Source: SLAN01 sp964565375
GTDB lineage: Bacteria; Spirochaetota; Spirochaetia; DSM-27196; SKKC01
NCBI GenBank assembly: GCA_964565375.1
Contig: CAZMEV010000015.1
Coordinates: 1 to 40,082, forward strand
DNA: 40,082 nucleotides
Reading direction: 5' to 3'
Made by a program: the position numbers and the translations under genes. How positions within the stretch are numbered: position 1 is the first letter of the stretch; every line of letters starts with the position of its first letter. This document shows positions 8,518-16,892 of the stretch, one piece after another. The notes beneath the pieces are model-generated. The model had not been told where the DNA came from. It was given only the letters and a program-made list of their open reading frames with translations, and searched no databases.

Positions 8518-9228
8518 GGCCCGGGCACCGCCGGCAGGGGCATTTACGGTCTCACGTCGTGCAAAGGGGTAGCGCCGCCCGCGTCTTCGCGCCTCCGAGG
8601 TTGCCCGGCTGGTCGCTTCCTTTATGCGGGCGAGAAGCTCCTGTTCGCGGCCTCGCACGTCGCGCGGTACTTCTATCGGGTCATCGAAGACAATATGAAC
8701 CCTGCTGAACGGCAGCGGGATCTGAAAGTTATCCCACCGCCCGGGGACCCTGATCGAATGACTGAAATAGGCACCCGCGGGCAGAATAACGGCCCCGCTT
8801 TTGGCCGCGATGTGAATGACGCCGGGCTTCGGCTCCCGTGCAGGGCCAATTGGCCCGTCCATGGCAATCGTCCCGTCGTGTCCTTCGCGCAGATACCGGA
8901 CAAATCCAAGCACACCCCGGGCGCTCTTCCGCGGTCTGGAATCGAATGAGCTTATGCGAAAATCCTGAAAGCCGAAATGATTGAGAACACCAGCGAGCAC
9001 ATCGCCGCGCCAAGCGTGGTCCACCAGCGCAGAGCCGCCCCTGTGCCGGTACCAGTAAATGCCGACGACCGAAAACTCGTGCCATAGCGCGAAGATCACC
9101 TGCCTGCCGCGCCGGTGTTGTTCGCGCACTGCATCTATGGGATCGTCAATAATCCGGCAGCTTGCCCCGATGCACCGAAATGCAGCGATAACCATTGCCT
9201 GAATAAACAGCGTTAACAGTCGAACCAT
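8512..9228 (-). CDS. Lysophospholipid acyltransferase-like protein (DUF374)
   Basis: About 238 residues. The DUF374/LPLAT pattern is clear: a membrane-anchoring N-terminus (MVRLLTLFIQAMVIAAF), ALWHEF carrying the putative catalytic His, a DHAWRGDVLAGVL segment, a Ser/Arg-rich loop, and the hallmark DGPIGPAREPKPGVI. Family members resemble acyltransferases that act on lipid A or phospholipids at the inner membrane; the acceptor is not known here. ATG 9228 gives the usual family length. A TTG at 9345 would add 39 residues and overlap the start of fhs, so it is disfavoured. The last codons, encoding APAGGARAA, lie in a degraded copy of the adjacent 37-bp repeat, so the C-terminus has probably been shaped by that array. 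Confidence 0.82.
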   Translation of the reverse strand: MVRLLTLFIQAMVIAAFRCIGASCRIIDDPIDAVREQHRRGRQVIFALWHEFSVVGIYWYRHRGGSALVDHAWRGDVLAGVLNHFGFQDFRISSFDSRPRKSARGVLGFVRYLREGHDGTIAMDGPIGPAREPKPGVIHIAAKSGAVILPAGAYFSHSIRVPGRWDNFQIPLPFSRVHIVFDDPIEVPRDVRGREQELLARIKEATSRATSEARRRGRRYPFARRETVNAPAGGARAA

Positions 9229-9320
9229 TGCTCTCAATATGCCCGAAGCAATCCAGTGGGGCAATATCGCTGCAACGCCTGCACGACGACTCTGCGGTTT
9301 GGGGCTTATAATGGCTCGAA

Positions 9321-11087
9321 ATGAAACCGCTTGATCCAGGGACAATGAAAGACTGGGAAATTGCCGAAGCCGCCGGCGCGTCTATGAAACGGGCATCCCA
9401 ACTCGCCGAGGAGCTTGGCATTACGCCGGAGGAGGTCCTTCCCTACGGTCATTATGTGGCCAAAGTGGACTACCTGAGCGTTCTCGATCGCGTGGGCGAA
9501 ATTCCGGATGGGAAGTATGTTGATGTTACCGCGATCACGCCCACGCCGCTTGGCGAAGGCAAGACGACGACAACGATCGGCCTCGTAGACGGACTCGGAA
9601 GACTCGGAAAACGGGTGACCGGCGCAATCCGTCAGCCATCCGGCGGGCCTACATTCAATATCAAGGGAAGTGCCGCCGGTGGCGGACTCGCCCAATGCAT
9701 TCCGCTTACCGAGCTGAGCCTTGGCCTCACCGGTGATATCGATGCAATTACGAACGCGCATAACCTCGGGATGGTCGCGTTGACCGCACGACTCCAGCAC
9801 GAGTTCAACTACTCGGATAAGGGCCTTGCAAAGCGCGGACTCAAGCGACTTGATATTGATCCCCGGAACCCGGCGATGGGGTGGGCAATTGACTTCTCCG
9901 CACAGGCTCTGCGCGAAATCATCATTGGAATCGGAGGAAAACTCGACGGATTTCTGATGAAAAGCGGCTTTCAGATAACCGTTTCCTCGGAAGTCATGGC
10001 TATTCTTTCGGTCGCGCGGAATATCGCCGATATGCGCGAGCGGATGGGTCGTATGGTGATCGGCTACAACCGGAAAGGCAGGCCGGTCACCGCCGAAGAC
10101 CTGGAAGTCGCAGGAGCCATGACCGCGATCATGCACAAGGCCATTCATCCGAATCTCATGCAGACAATCGAGGGACAGCCTGTGTTTGTACATGCCGGGC
10201 CGTTCGCTAATATCGCACTGGGGCAGTCATCGATTGTAGCAGACCGCCTGGCATTGAAACTCGGTGATTATCACATAACCGAGAGCGGATTCGGCGCAGA
10301 TATCGGATTCGAAAAGTTCTGGAATCTGAAGTGCCGATACTCCGGACTGAAACCTCATGCGGCGGTTCTCGTGTGCACGGTACGGGCGCTGAAGATGCAC
10401 GGGGGCGGCCCCGAAGTGAAGCCGGGCAATCCGCTTGCCGAGGAATATCGCAAGCCTTCGCCAAAGCTCGTGGAAGCAGGGGTGGAGAATCTCAAAGCAC
10501 ACATCGAGACGGTAAAGGCAAGCGGCGTATCGCCTGTCGTATGCATTAACCACTTCGAAAGCGACAGCGAAGAGGAAATCGCTATCGTCAAAGCAGCGGC
10601 GAAAGACTCAGGCGCGCGTGTCGCCGTGAGCCGTCACTGGGCCGAAGGCGGCCGGGGTGCCGAAGAGCTTGCTGCTGCGGTCATTGAAGCATGCGAAGAG
10701 CCGGTAGATTTCAAACCGCTCTATGACCAGGGTACCGGGCTCCGGGAGCGCATTGAGCGAATTGCGGCAACGGTATACGGCGCCGACGGGGTACACTATA
10801 CAGAGGAGGCGGAGGAGAAGATGGCCGCTGCCGCGGAGGACCCTGCGCTGTCCGGCCTCGGCACCTGCATGGTGAAGACACACTTAAGCCTCAGTCATGA
10901 CCCTTCACTCAAGGGACGGCCGACCGGCTGGACCTTGCCGATACGGGATCTGCTTGTGTACCGTGGCGCCGGGTTTCTGGTGCCGGTCGCCGGCGACATT
11001 AAACTCATGCCCGGCACGTCGTCCACTCCGGCATTCCGCAACATTGACGTTGACACGGATACAGGGCGCGTGTACGGATTATTCTGA
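9321..11087 (+). CDS. fhs: Formate-tetrahydrofolate ligase
   Basis: The protein has 588 residues and belongs to the ATP-dependent family that joins formate and tetrahydrofolate to give 10-formyl-THF (one-carbon supply, purine synthesis). Visible motifs are the P-loop TPTPLGEGKTTTTIGLVDGL (about residues 75-95), GPTFNIKGSAAGGGLAQ, GPFANIALGQSS, ESGFGADIGFEKF, CTVRALKMHGG and the end PGTSSTPAFRNIDVD. It is about 30 residues longer than the Moorella enzyme. The start is uncertain: ATG 9321 has no clear ribosome site and lies only 8 bases after a TATAAT (9307-9312). ATG 9345, preceded by AGGGA, would give 580 residues and an N-terminus (MKDWEIAEAA) more like relatives. A LuxR-type gene follows after 17 bp. 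Confidence 0.96.
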   Translation: MKPLDPGTMKDWEIAEAAGASMKRASQLAEELGITPEEVLPYGHYVAKVDYLSVLDRVGEIPDGKYVDVTAITPTPLGEGKTTTTIGLVDGLGRLGKRVTGAIRQPSGGPTFNIKGSAAGGGLAQCIPLTELSLGLTGDIDAITNAHNLGMVALTARLQHEFNYSDKGLAKRGLKRLDIDPRNPAMGWAIDFSAQALREIIIGIGGKLDGFLMKSGFQITVSSEVMAILSVARNIADMRERMGRMVIGYNRKGRPVTAEDLEVAGAMTAIMHKAIHPNLMQTIEGQPVFVHAGPFANIALGQSSIVADRLALKLGDYHITESGFGADIGFEKFWNLKCRYSGLKPHAAVLVCTVRALKMHGGGPEVKPGNPLAEEYRKPSPKLVEAGVENLKAHIETVKASGVSPVVCINHFESDSEEEIAIVKAAAKDSGARVAVSRHWAEGGRGAEELAAAVIEACEEPVDFKPLYDQGTGLRERIERIAATVYGADGVHYTEEAEEKMAAAAEDPALSGLGTCMVKTHLSLSHDPSLKGRPTGWTLPIRDLLVYRGAGFLVPVAGDIKLMPGTSSTPAFRNIDVDTDTGRVYGLF

Positions 11088-11104
11088 CACAACGGTTTAT
11101 ACCC

Positions 11105-12037
11105 ATGGACGAGCAGCGAGCGCAAAATACCGAGCAGCAGGGGCATACGACTGAACAGCAGGACACGGCCTGGCTGAAGCGCATGCTTGCCGAGCGCGAG
11201 AAGGAACTCGACGGGGTATACCGGCTGGCGACCCTCTTCTCACAGCCGGCCGAGCATCTCGGCTCTCTTATAGACCGCACCGCGGAGATTCTGCGTACAT
11301 CCATGCAGTTTCCCGAAGCCACCGGCGTACACATCAACCTGGAACATGAATCTGCTCACATTCACGCGTATGGCGAAGAGGTCGACGGCTACACGGTGAC
11401 GCGAACCTACAGTATTGACCGCGAATTGTCGGTGTCGGTGCGGTATCACCGCGAAGGCGTTCAGAATGGCGCACAGGCGGCTGAGCTTACCATCGACGAT
11501 CGCGAGCGCCGGCTCATAGATACGACCGCCACGCTGCTTGCAAATGTACTTCAGCGCTTCGACACCGACGAAGCACTGCGGGAATCGACACGCGCCCTTC
11601 AGACTCAGGCGGACCAGCTCGAGCACAAGAACATCGCTCTGCGGGAGGTTCTCGGGCAGATTGAGCAGGAGAAGCAGGAGATGCTCGCCCGCTCACAGCG
11701 GCACCTGAACACGTTTGTCACACCCCTTCTGCAACGGCTTCAGGAACGAAGCGAATTGTCGGACCATGACCGGGAAGCGCTTTCACAGCTTTCCACAGCC
11801 ATCGACAGGCTCTTCAGCGACATTCCTGACGGACTCGGCGAATCCGGAGACCGGTTGAGCCCCCGGGAGCTCGAAATATGCGGGCTTATTCGCGGCGGAA
11901 TGGCAAGTAAGGAAATCGCCGCTTTTCTGAGCATAAGCGACGCGACGGTGGAGCGACACCGGAACACGATTCGCCGAAAGCTCGGCCTCGCGGGCCGGCC
12001 GGTGAACCTGACGAGCTGGCTGAGAACGCAGGGGTGA
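11105..12037 (+). CDS. LuxR-type HTH regulator with N-terminal sensor-like domain and coiled coil
   Basis: The protein has 310 residues. Residues 20-155 look like a small GAF-like sensor region (ELDGVYRLATLFS..., then TATLLANVLQRFD), which is a fold guess. Residues 155-245 are a helical, coiled-coil-like segment rich in Gln/Glu. Residues 250-305 are a clear LuxR/GerE helix-turn-helix: LSPRELEICGLIRGGMASKEIA, then ATVERHRNTIRRKLGL. There is no receiver domain with the Asp expected of a NarL-type response regulator, so it probably responds to a ligand or a partner protein. It follows fhs by 17 bp and is likely co-transcribed, although no strong ribosome site is seen. Its target genes are unknown; a palindrome 80 bp downstream is one candidate site. 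Confidence 0.85.
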   Translation: MDEQRAQNTEQQGHTTEQQDTAWLKRMLAEREKELDGVYRLATLFSQPAEHLGSLIDRTAEILRTSMQFPEATGVHINLEHESAHIHAYGEEVDGYTVTRTYSIDRELSVSVRYHREGVQNGAQAAELTIDDRERRLIDTTATLLANVLQRFDTDEALRESTRALQTQADQLEHKNIALREVLGQIEQEKQEMLARSQRHLNTFVTPLLQRLQERSELSDHDREALSQLSTAIDRLFSDIPDGLGESGDRLSPRELEICGLIRGGMASKEIAAFLSISDATVERHRNTIRRKLGLAGRPVNLTSWLRTQG

Positions 12038-12115
12038 CGGGCGTCAGGGGCTGACCGACCGGTACCAAACCGGGTGCCCGAGGCACACCAGATGCCGCCG
12101 CCGACCGCTGTAAAC

Positions 12116-12145
12116 CATGTACATACCATGTATATATTGTACATG
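12116..12145. promoter_or_regulatory. AT-rich inverted repeat CATGTACA-N14-TGTACATG
   Basis: Perfect 8-bp arms (12116-12123 and 12138-12145) flank a 14-bp AT-rich centre that holds another CATGTATA. A CTTTTT run follows. The site lies between the LuxR-type gene and the Rnk-like gene. It could be an operator for the adjacent regulator or a weak terminator of the preceding gene. The low GC of the stem in GC-rich DNA favours protein binding. Confidence 0.45.
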
Positions 12146-12204
12146 CTTTTTCCATCTTGGCGCTGAGTAGCAGTGCCTCTATTGTGTGCGCATGGAGGCC
12201 TGAC

Positions 12205-12606
12205 GTGAGCGAACGACGTATTATTCTCAGCCACGACCATTACGACATACTGAAGAAACTTGTGGACAAGCTGCGCCAGTCGGGAAAGCTTCAGCAGCCG
12301 CACTTTGCGCGCCTCGCGCAGGAACTTCGCGAAGCGCAGGTACTCGACGCGGAACTTATTCCCCCAGACGTAGTCAGCATACACTCGAAAGTAACCTGGA
12401 CAGCGCTGGATACCGACCGCCAGGGACAGGGGATCCTCGGGTTCCCCGCTGAAGCGAGAGATGGCACCGAAACCGTCTCGGTTCTTTCGCCCTTCGGTCT
12501 TGCGCTGATCGGAGAGCGAAACGGAACAACAATCGATTACGAAGCGCCAGGCGGGACATATCGGATTCGAATCGATCGCGTGGAGCAACTTCAGCAGGTA
12601 TCGTGA
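12205..12606 (+). CDS. GreA/GreB-family (Rnk-like) RNA polymerase-binding protein
   Basis: About 133 residues. The protein has an N-terminal helical hairpin (ILSHDHYDILKKLVDKLRQ) and a C-terminal GreA/GreB FKBP-like domain (VSIHSKVTWTALDTD, SVLSPFGLALIGERNG and the signature-like YEAPGGTYRIRIDRVEQL). The N-terminal coil is much shorter than in GreA, as in Rnk (nucleoside diphosphate kinase regulator). Such proteins bind the RNA polymerase secondary channel without full cleavage-factor activity. The GTG at 12205 has GGAGG 6 bases upstream and is preferred to longer in-frame starts. The stop overlaps the start of the next gene by 4 bases (GTGA). Confidence 0.82.
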   Translation: MSERRIILSHDHYDILKKLVDKLRQSGKLQQPHFARLAQELREAQVLDAELIPPDVVSIHSKVTWTALDTDRQGQGILGFPAEARDGTETVSVLSPFGLALIGERNGTTIDYEAPGGTYRIRIDRVEQLQQVS

Positions 12607-13256
12607 TCATGGAGCGCCGGGGGCCGGGAGCACATGAGCTCCTGTTCGATACGGTTTTTTCGGACATTGCCGACAGCCGCAACACGAGGTATACACCCCG
12701 GATCCGGGAAGTCGCCTCGCGGCTTCTTGACAATGAACAACGCAGTGAAGAGGTATCGGCCTACCGGGCACTTAATCACATTATCCCGCGACTCTGGCGT
12801 ACAAGAATGCGAATTGCACCGGTATTCGGGGGAATGATTGTAACGCACGAACTCCTGCGTATCTCCCGTGTGTTTGAAGGAACCGCCGCAGGATTTGTGA
12901 CGACCTCCAGCGAGGGGCAGAATCGTCTCCACGCAATCGAAGAACTGCTGTACGGCTTCTCAACCGAGGAGCTGAATACCGTCCGCGACATTATGCACGA
13001 AAACGCCATTCGCAGTATCGGCCGGGAGCGGATAGAGAGCCTCCTGAAGTTGCCGGGCAACACTGTCGGACCACACAGCGAGGCTGCTGAATCGGCGGTC
13101 GATGCGGAACGGCTTCTCTCGGACTTCAAAATCAGGCGCCGCCGGGCTCACGCTCGACGTGCGGAGGGACGCAACGGCCCGACTGAACCACTTGAAGAAA
13201 TGCTTGCCGCCTACCTTCTGAAAGAGTCAATATATTCGCGGTTTGCCCCGGTCTGA
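12603..13256 (+). CDS. Conserved-looking protein of unknown function
   Basis: 217 residues, not recognised. It is predicted to be mostly alpha-helical, soluble and without signal peptide or membrane span. The C-terminal third (about residues 165-195) is strongly basic (IRRRRAHARRAEGR). The GTG start overlaps the Rnk-like stop; an ATG 6 bases later is an alternative. Translational coupling suggests a shared transcript with the Rnk-like and Smr genes. After its TGA the same frame stays open for another 24 codons to 13331, where it meets the smr start in an ATGA overlap. Readthrough, or a recent or erroneous stop, is therefore possible. Confidence 0.65.
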   Translation: MIMERRGPGAHELLFDTVFSDIADSRNTRYTPRIREVASRLLDNEQRSEEVSAYRALNHIIPRLWRTRMRIAPVFGGMIVTHELLRISRVFEGTAAGFVTTSSEGQNRLHAIEELLYGFSTEELNTVRDIMHENAIRSIGRERIESLLKLPGNTVGPHSEAAESAVDAERLLSDFKIRRRRAHARRAEGRNGPTEPLEEMLAAYLLKESIYSRFAPV

Positions 13257-13327
13257 TACGTGACAACACGGGGCAACGATCTTGTGCCGCGCGGCATGCC
13301 CATGGTTGACTGGCTGCTGGACGACGT

Positions 13328-13657
13328 ATGAGTGATGATAGATCGGGAAACGACGATTCGGACGACGACACAGTCGAACTGCCGATAACCGGGGAACTGG
13401 ACCTGCACCTGTTTAACCCGAAAGAGGTGAAAGATCTCGTCCCCGAGTACCTGCGGGAGTGCCGCGCGAAAGGCATTTACGATGTGCGAGTAGTTCACGG
13501 TAAAGGTACGGGAGTACTTGCAAAAACTGTTCAGGCAACACTTGATAAGCTCGATTTCGTTGCCGATTACCATATAGACTACGCGGGTCGCGGCAGCTGG
13601 GGCGCCACTGTGGTGCACCTGTACGAACCTTCCGACAAAGCCGACACGCATACATGA
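13328..13657 (+). CDS. Smr domain protein
   Basis: 109 residues, essentially one small MutS-related (Smr) domain after a short acidic, Ser/Asp-rich N-terminus. The motifs ELDLHLFNPKEV (family LDLHG-like) and VVHGKGTGVLAKTV (family HGxGxG) are both present. Smr domains are nucleic-acid nicking or binding modules; stand-alone forms are linked to RNA or DNA processing or ribosome rescue, and the role here is not determined. The first LDLHG motif has Leu in place of Gly. The ATG overlaps a TGA in another frame (ATGA) that ends a short open stretch following the upstream unknown gene. Confidence 0.88.
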   Translation: MSDDRSGNDDSDDDTVELPITGELDLHLFNPKEVKDLVPEYLRECRAKGIYDVRVVHGKGTGVLAKTVQATLDKLDFVADYHIDYAGRGSWGATVVHLYEPSDKADTHT

Positions 13658-13688
13658 GAAACACCCATACGAAACACCAGAGCATCCA

Positions 13689-14744
13689 ATGAATCATTCC
13701 ACCACACCCTACATAGTGCTTCGCGGGCCCATGCTCGACCCGGTAGATAACGAATACCTCGAAGCAGTTCGTAAATCTCTGCCCGGCTATTCCATTCTCG
13801 TTCAGCCGGAAGATGAAGACCTGGAACAGATTATCGATCGCGTCGAAGTGGTTTTCGGCTCGCTGCCGACCCATCTCTGGAAGAAGGCAGCTGCCCTTCG
13901 CTGGGTTCAGCTTCAGAGTGCGGGGCTTGACCGCCTTCCCGATGAGCTTGCCGCCTCGGAAATAACCGTAACGACGGCTTCCGGGGTTCATGCTGAGCCC
14001 ATATCCGAACATCTGCTGGCAATGATCCTGTTTTTCGCCAGAGATTTTCCGAGTGCTGTAGCAGACCAGCGGTCCCACTACTGGCGTTCCGAACGCGATC
14101 AGAATCTGTTCGAACTATCGGGCAGGCGTGTGCTGCTGCTCGGCACGGGTGCCATCGGCGATGCATTCGCCTGGAGGGCCGCGGCGCTCGGAATGGAGGT
14201 TGTGGGTGTAAAACGGAATCCGCACCGGCCTCCCCGGATCGTACACGGGGAAGACGAAGATGACCCGCGGGGCATGCCGCAATCGCCGGACCGGCACAAC
14301 GCCGGCGTCGGGGAAACCGTATACAGCCGGATTGTCGGACATGCCGGGATACACGAGGAGCTTCCTGCAAGCGACATGGTGGTCATAACGGTACCGGAAA
14401 CCGCCGATACACGGCACATGATTGGAGCGCAGGAGCTTGCGCTGCTGCCGCGGAATGCACTTGTGTTCAACATCGGGCGGGGAGCGGTAATCGACCAGAA
14501 TGCGCTCATCGAGGCGCTGCAGAAGGGAAGCATTGCGGGAGCCGGACTCGATGTTTTCGACCCCGAGCCGCTTGAAAGCGACAATCCGCTATGGGACATG
14601 CGGAACGTCCTCGTGACAACCCACTACTCGGGAATGACGCCGAGATATTCTCAACGGCTGTGGCGCATTTTCCTCGACAACTGCGACAGATATGCCTCCG
14701 GCCGTGCCATGAGAAACACCGGCCGGATACGACTCGGTTATTAG
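13689..14744 (+). CDS. D-isomer-specific 2-hydroxyacid dehydrogenase
   Basis: The protein has 351 residues. The NAD-binding Rossmann fold begins GRRVLLLGTGAIGDAFAW (about residue 145), and the catalytic triad positions are visible: Arg in FNIGRGAVID, Glu in DVFDPEPLES and His in TTHYSG. The class interconverts 2-keto acids and D-2-hydroxy acids; the substrate cannot be told from the sequence. An unusual polar, acidic insertion of about 40 residues (HGEDEDDPRGMPQS region, about residues 185-225) follows the second Rossmann strand. The gene lies 31 bp after smr. The start at 13689 lacks an obvious ribosome site but fits the family. Confidence 0.9.
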   Translation: MNHSTTPYIVLRGPMLDPVDNEYLEAVRKSLPGYSILVQPEDEDLEQIIDRVEVVFGSLPTHLWKKAAALRWVQLQSAGLDRLPDELAASEITVTTASGVHAEPISEHLLAMILFFARDFPSAVADQRSHYWRSERDQNLFELSGRRVLLLGTGAIGDAFAWRAAALGMEVVGVKRNPHRPPRIVHGEDEDDPRGMPQSPDRHNAGVGETVYSRIVGHAGIHEELPASDMVVITVPETADTRHMIGAQELALLPRNALVFNIGRGAVIDQNALIEALQKGSIAGAGLDVFDPEPLESDNPLWDMRNVLVTTHYSGMTPRYSQRLWRIFLDNCDRYASGRAMRNTGRIRLGY

Positions 14745-14850
14745 CGCTTCGCGCGGACTTGACCGCACTCAGTGAGCGGCTTAGGCTCGGAGCTCAATCC
14801 CTGCAGAGACAGGAGCATGGCATGAGCAGTGCAGCAGCCGGAGGAGCTCT

Positions 14851-15348
14851 ATGGATACACACGCGGACAGACAGACAAGGGATCTGCTTATTGCAGGATT
14901 ACGAGGTGAGGGTGCGCACCTGAGCCTTGAAACTGCGGTGCAGGACTTTCCCGAGACCCTGATGAACGAACGGGCGCCCAATGTCCCGTATACCTTCTGG
15001 CATCAGCTCGAGCATATCCGGATTGCCCAGGAAGACCTTTACCGCTACGCAACGAACTCCGGGGACGGATCTCCGCCGTGGCCGGAAGGCTACTGGCCTG
15101 AAGCCGGCGCGGCAGCCGACCGTGAGACCTGGAACAGGACAGTGGCGGCTATCCAGGCGGACCGTGAACGGTTTGTCGCCCTGCTGGAAGACGAGGATTG
15201 CGACATCTACGCGGCGAGAGATTACATGGACGGCGGAAGCATCTTTCGGACCGTCCTGCTCGCAATCGATCATACCTCGTATCACCTCGGTGAGTTCGTA
15301 GTGGGCCGACAGGTGCTCGGACACTGGCAGTCCCGGCTGGATCAGTGA
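14851..15348 (+). CDS. DinB-like protein
   Basis: 165 residues with the pattern of a DinB/YfiT-like four-helix bundle. Likely metal-binding His residues occur in FWHQLEHIRIAQ (about residue 50) and in AIDHTSYHLGEFV (about residue 145). Related proteins include thiol-dependent transferases and many members of unknown activity. The ATG has a strong GGAGGAG site. No partner gene suggests a particular thiol cofactor. It lies between a dehydrogenase and an MFS transporter on the same strand and may share their transcript. Confidence 0.8.
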   Translation: MDTHADRQTRDLLIAGLRGEGAHLSLETAVQDFPETLMNERAPNVPYTFWHQLEHIRIAQEDLYRYATNSGDGSPPWPEGYWPEAGAAADRETWNRTVAAIQADRERFVALLEDEDCDIYAARDYMDGGSIFRTVLLAIDHTSYHLGEFVVGRQVLGHWQSRLDQ

Positions 15349-15398
15349 CGCGTGGCGGCATTCACGTGCATGGTTCACCGGTCGAAGCCTGATCTCCA

Positions 15399-16760
15399 AT
15401 GAATACAAGTCATACCGGCGCAGCAGGTAGACAGCACCTCGAAGGTATTGCCCGCGAAACATGGCAGTTCGCCGGCCTCATGGTCTTTTTCTGGGCAAGC
15501 GTCGTCACTCTTGAAGGCTTCCTTGTACCGTATCTGACCTCCATCGGTTTCGGCAGCGGTGCCGCCGGCATGGTCATGTCGAGCATATTTCTTGCCAACC
15601 TGGTCAGCGCGCCACTATGGGGGGCGGTTTGCGACGCAGGAGACCGCCACCGGTCGGTGATGATAATCGCGCTCGTCGGCTCAACTGCTTCCGTACTTCT
15701 GATACAGCTTGCCGCCCCGCGGTTTCTCCCGGTCATCCTGTTAGGGATTGCATATTCGGCAACTGCGAACTCCATGCCCGGCGTACTCGACAGCTGGATT
15801 ATGCGCCGCCGGCGCGTGGAACCGCGCATAGAGTACGGGATCGCGCGGGGTTTCGGGTCGGCCGGCTTCGCGCTCGGGGGCGTGGTAATCGGACAGCTCA
15901 GCGACATATTCAGTCCTGCCGTCCTGTTTCCGGCATATGCAACGTTCGCCGCAGTGGCAATAGTACTTATTCTTCGAATGCCTCGGGGTGGAACACCTCC
16001 AAAGGCGCAACGCACTTCGGAAGGATCTGCGGCGACAGAGGAAGGAACTGCGGCGGCAGCAGGCTCTCCCGAGCATCACGCGGACTCTGACGCAGACTCT
16101 ATGGACCCTTATGTTGATGTTCACGCCGAGGCGGACCGGCCGGTGGCCCCGGCGAAGCAGACTCTGAGTCTCGACATACTCAAAGCAATTCTGACCTCGA
16201 CGCCGTATCTCGTCTTTCTCGCAGTCTCGCTTATTATTTTTATACAGCTGCGGGCAGCGATTACCTTCCTCCCGCTTCTTGTCTACGAAACCGGGGGAAG
16301 CAACATTCACGTCGGGCTGACTCAGTCGGTCAGTGCCGGAAGTGAAGTCCCCTTCATGTTCGCCACCGCCTTTCTCCTGCGGAAGTTTCCGCCACGGGCC
16401 CTTCTTCTGTTCGGAATGTGCGTGTTCATAGTTCGCATAGGGCTCATGGGCTGGATAGAATCTCCACAACTCCTCGTGGCAATGCAGCTGCTGCACGGAC
16501 TGTCCTTCGGTATTTTCATGCCGGTAAGCATTCACTACATCGACCGGATCGCGCCACGTCGCTACGCTACCGTGTTTCAGACGTTCGCGCCTTCATTTTA
16601 CTTCGGCATCGGCAGTGTGGTCGGCAGTTCACTCGGCGGACTCTTCGTAGAGCAGTTCGGACTGGTGACAATGTACCGGACAATCTGGATTCCGGTGGCA
16701 GTCGCCACTGCCGTCTTTGCCGCCTATCTCCTCCGCGGCCGTCGCCCTGCTGCGTCCTGA
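15399..16760 (+). CDS. MFS transporter
   Basis: The protein has 453 residues with about twelve hydrophobic segments in two halves, the major facilitator layout. Conserved-looking elements are the MFS loop after TM2 (ANLVSAPLWGAVCDAGDRHRSV, matching G-x-x-x-D-R) and GLSFGIFMPVSIHYIDRIAPRRYAT in the second half, as in the LacY/NupG-like branch. A hydrophilic, acidic central loop of about 65 residues (about 190-255) joins the halves. The substrate is unknown; sugar or nucleoside transporters share this layout. It starts 50 bp after the DinB gene and shows no obvious ribosome site. Confidence 0.88.
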   Translation: MNTSHTGAAGRQHLEGIARETWQFAGLMVFFWASVVTLEGFLVPYLTSIGFGSGAAGMVMSSIFLANLVSAPLWGAVCDAGDRHRSVMIIALVGSTASVLLIQLAAPRFLPVILLGIAYSATANSMPGVLDSWIMRRRRVEPRIEYGIARGFGSAGFALGGVVIGQLSDIFSPAVLFPAYATFAAVAIVLILRMPRGGTPPKAQRTSEGSAATEEGTAAAAGSPEHHADSDADSMDPYVDVHAEADRPVAPAKQTLSLDILKAILTSTPYLVFLAVSLIIFIQLRAAITFLPLLVYETGGSNIHVGLTQSVSAGSEVPFMFATAFLLRKFPPRALLLFGMCVFIVRIGLMGWIESPQLLVAMQLLHGLSFGIFMPVSIHYIDRIAPRRYATVFQTFAPSFYFGIGSVVGSSLGGLFVEQFGLVTMYRTIWIPVAVATAVFAAYLLRGRRPAAS

Positions 16761-16821
16761 CCGCCGCCGGAAAATTTTCGACACTTTCTCACGGATTTTC
16801 GGTCCACGGGCCTCGGCACTC

Positions 16822-16850
16822 TTGTGAATGAGAGGTGATTCACCTATATT
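16822..16850 (+). promoter_or_regulatory. fabI operon promoter with internal palindrome
   Basis: The -35 TTGTGA (16822-16827), an exact 17-bp spacer and the -10 TATATT (16845-16850) form a good sigma70-type promoter. Inside the spacer lies the palindrome AGGTGA-T-TCACCT (16833-16845), which touches the -10. GTGAAT (16825-16830) also pairs with ATTCAC (16838-16843), and TTGTGAATGA recurs at about 16860. A repressor at this site would block polymerase. Confidence 0.6.
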
Positions 16851-16892
16851 GCACCCATATTGTGAATGAAGAGAACAATAAACGGAGGAGCA

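Noticed and set aside
8301..8708. Open frame running through the N gap
   Set aside because: It consists of unknown bases plus tandem-repeat sequence and has no support as a gene.
11105..12037. LuxR-type protein as the response regulator of the orphan kinase
   Set aside because: It has no receiver domain with a phosphorylatable Asp, and it lies 2.8 kb away beyond a gap and an opposite-strand gene.
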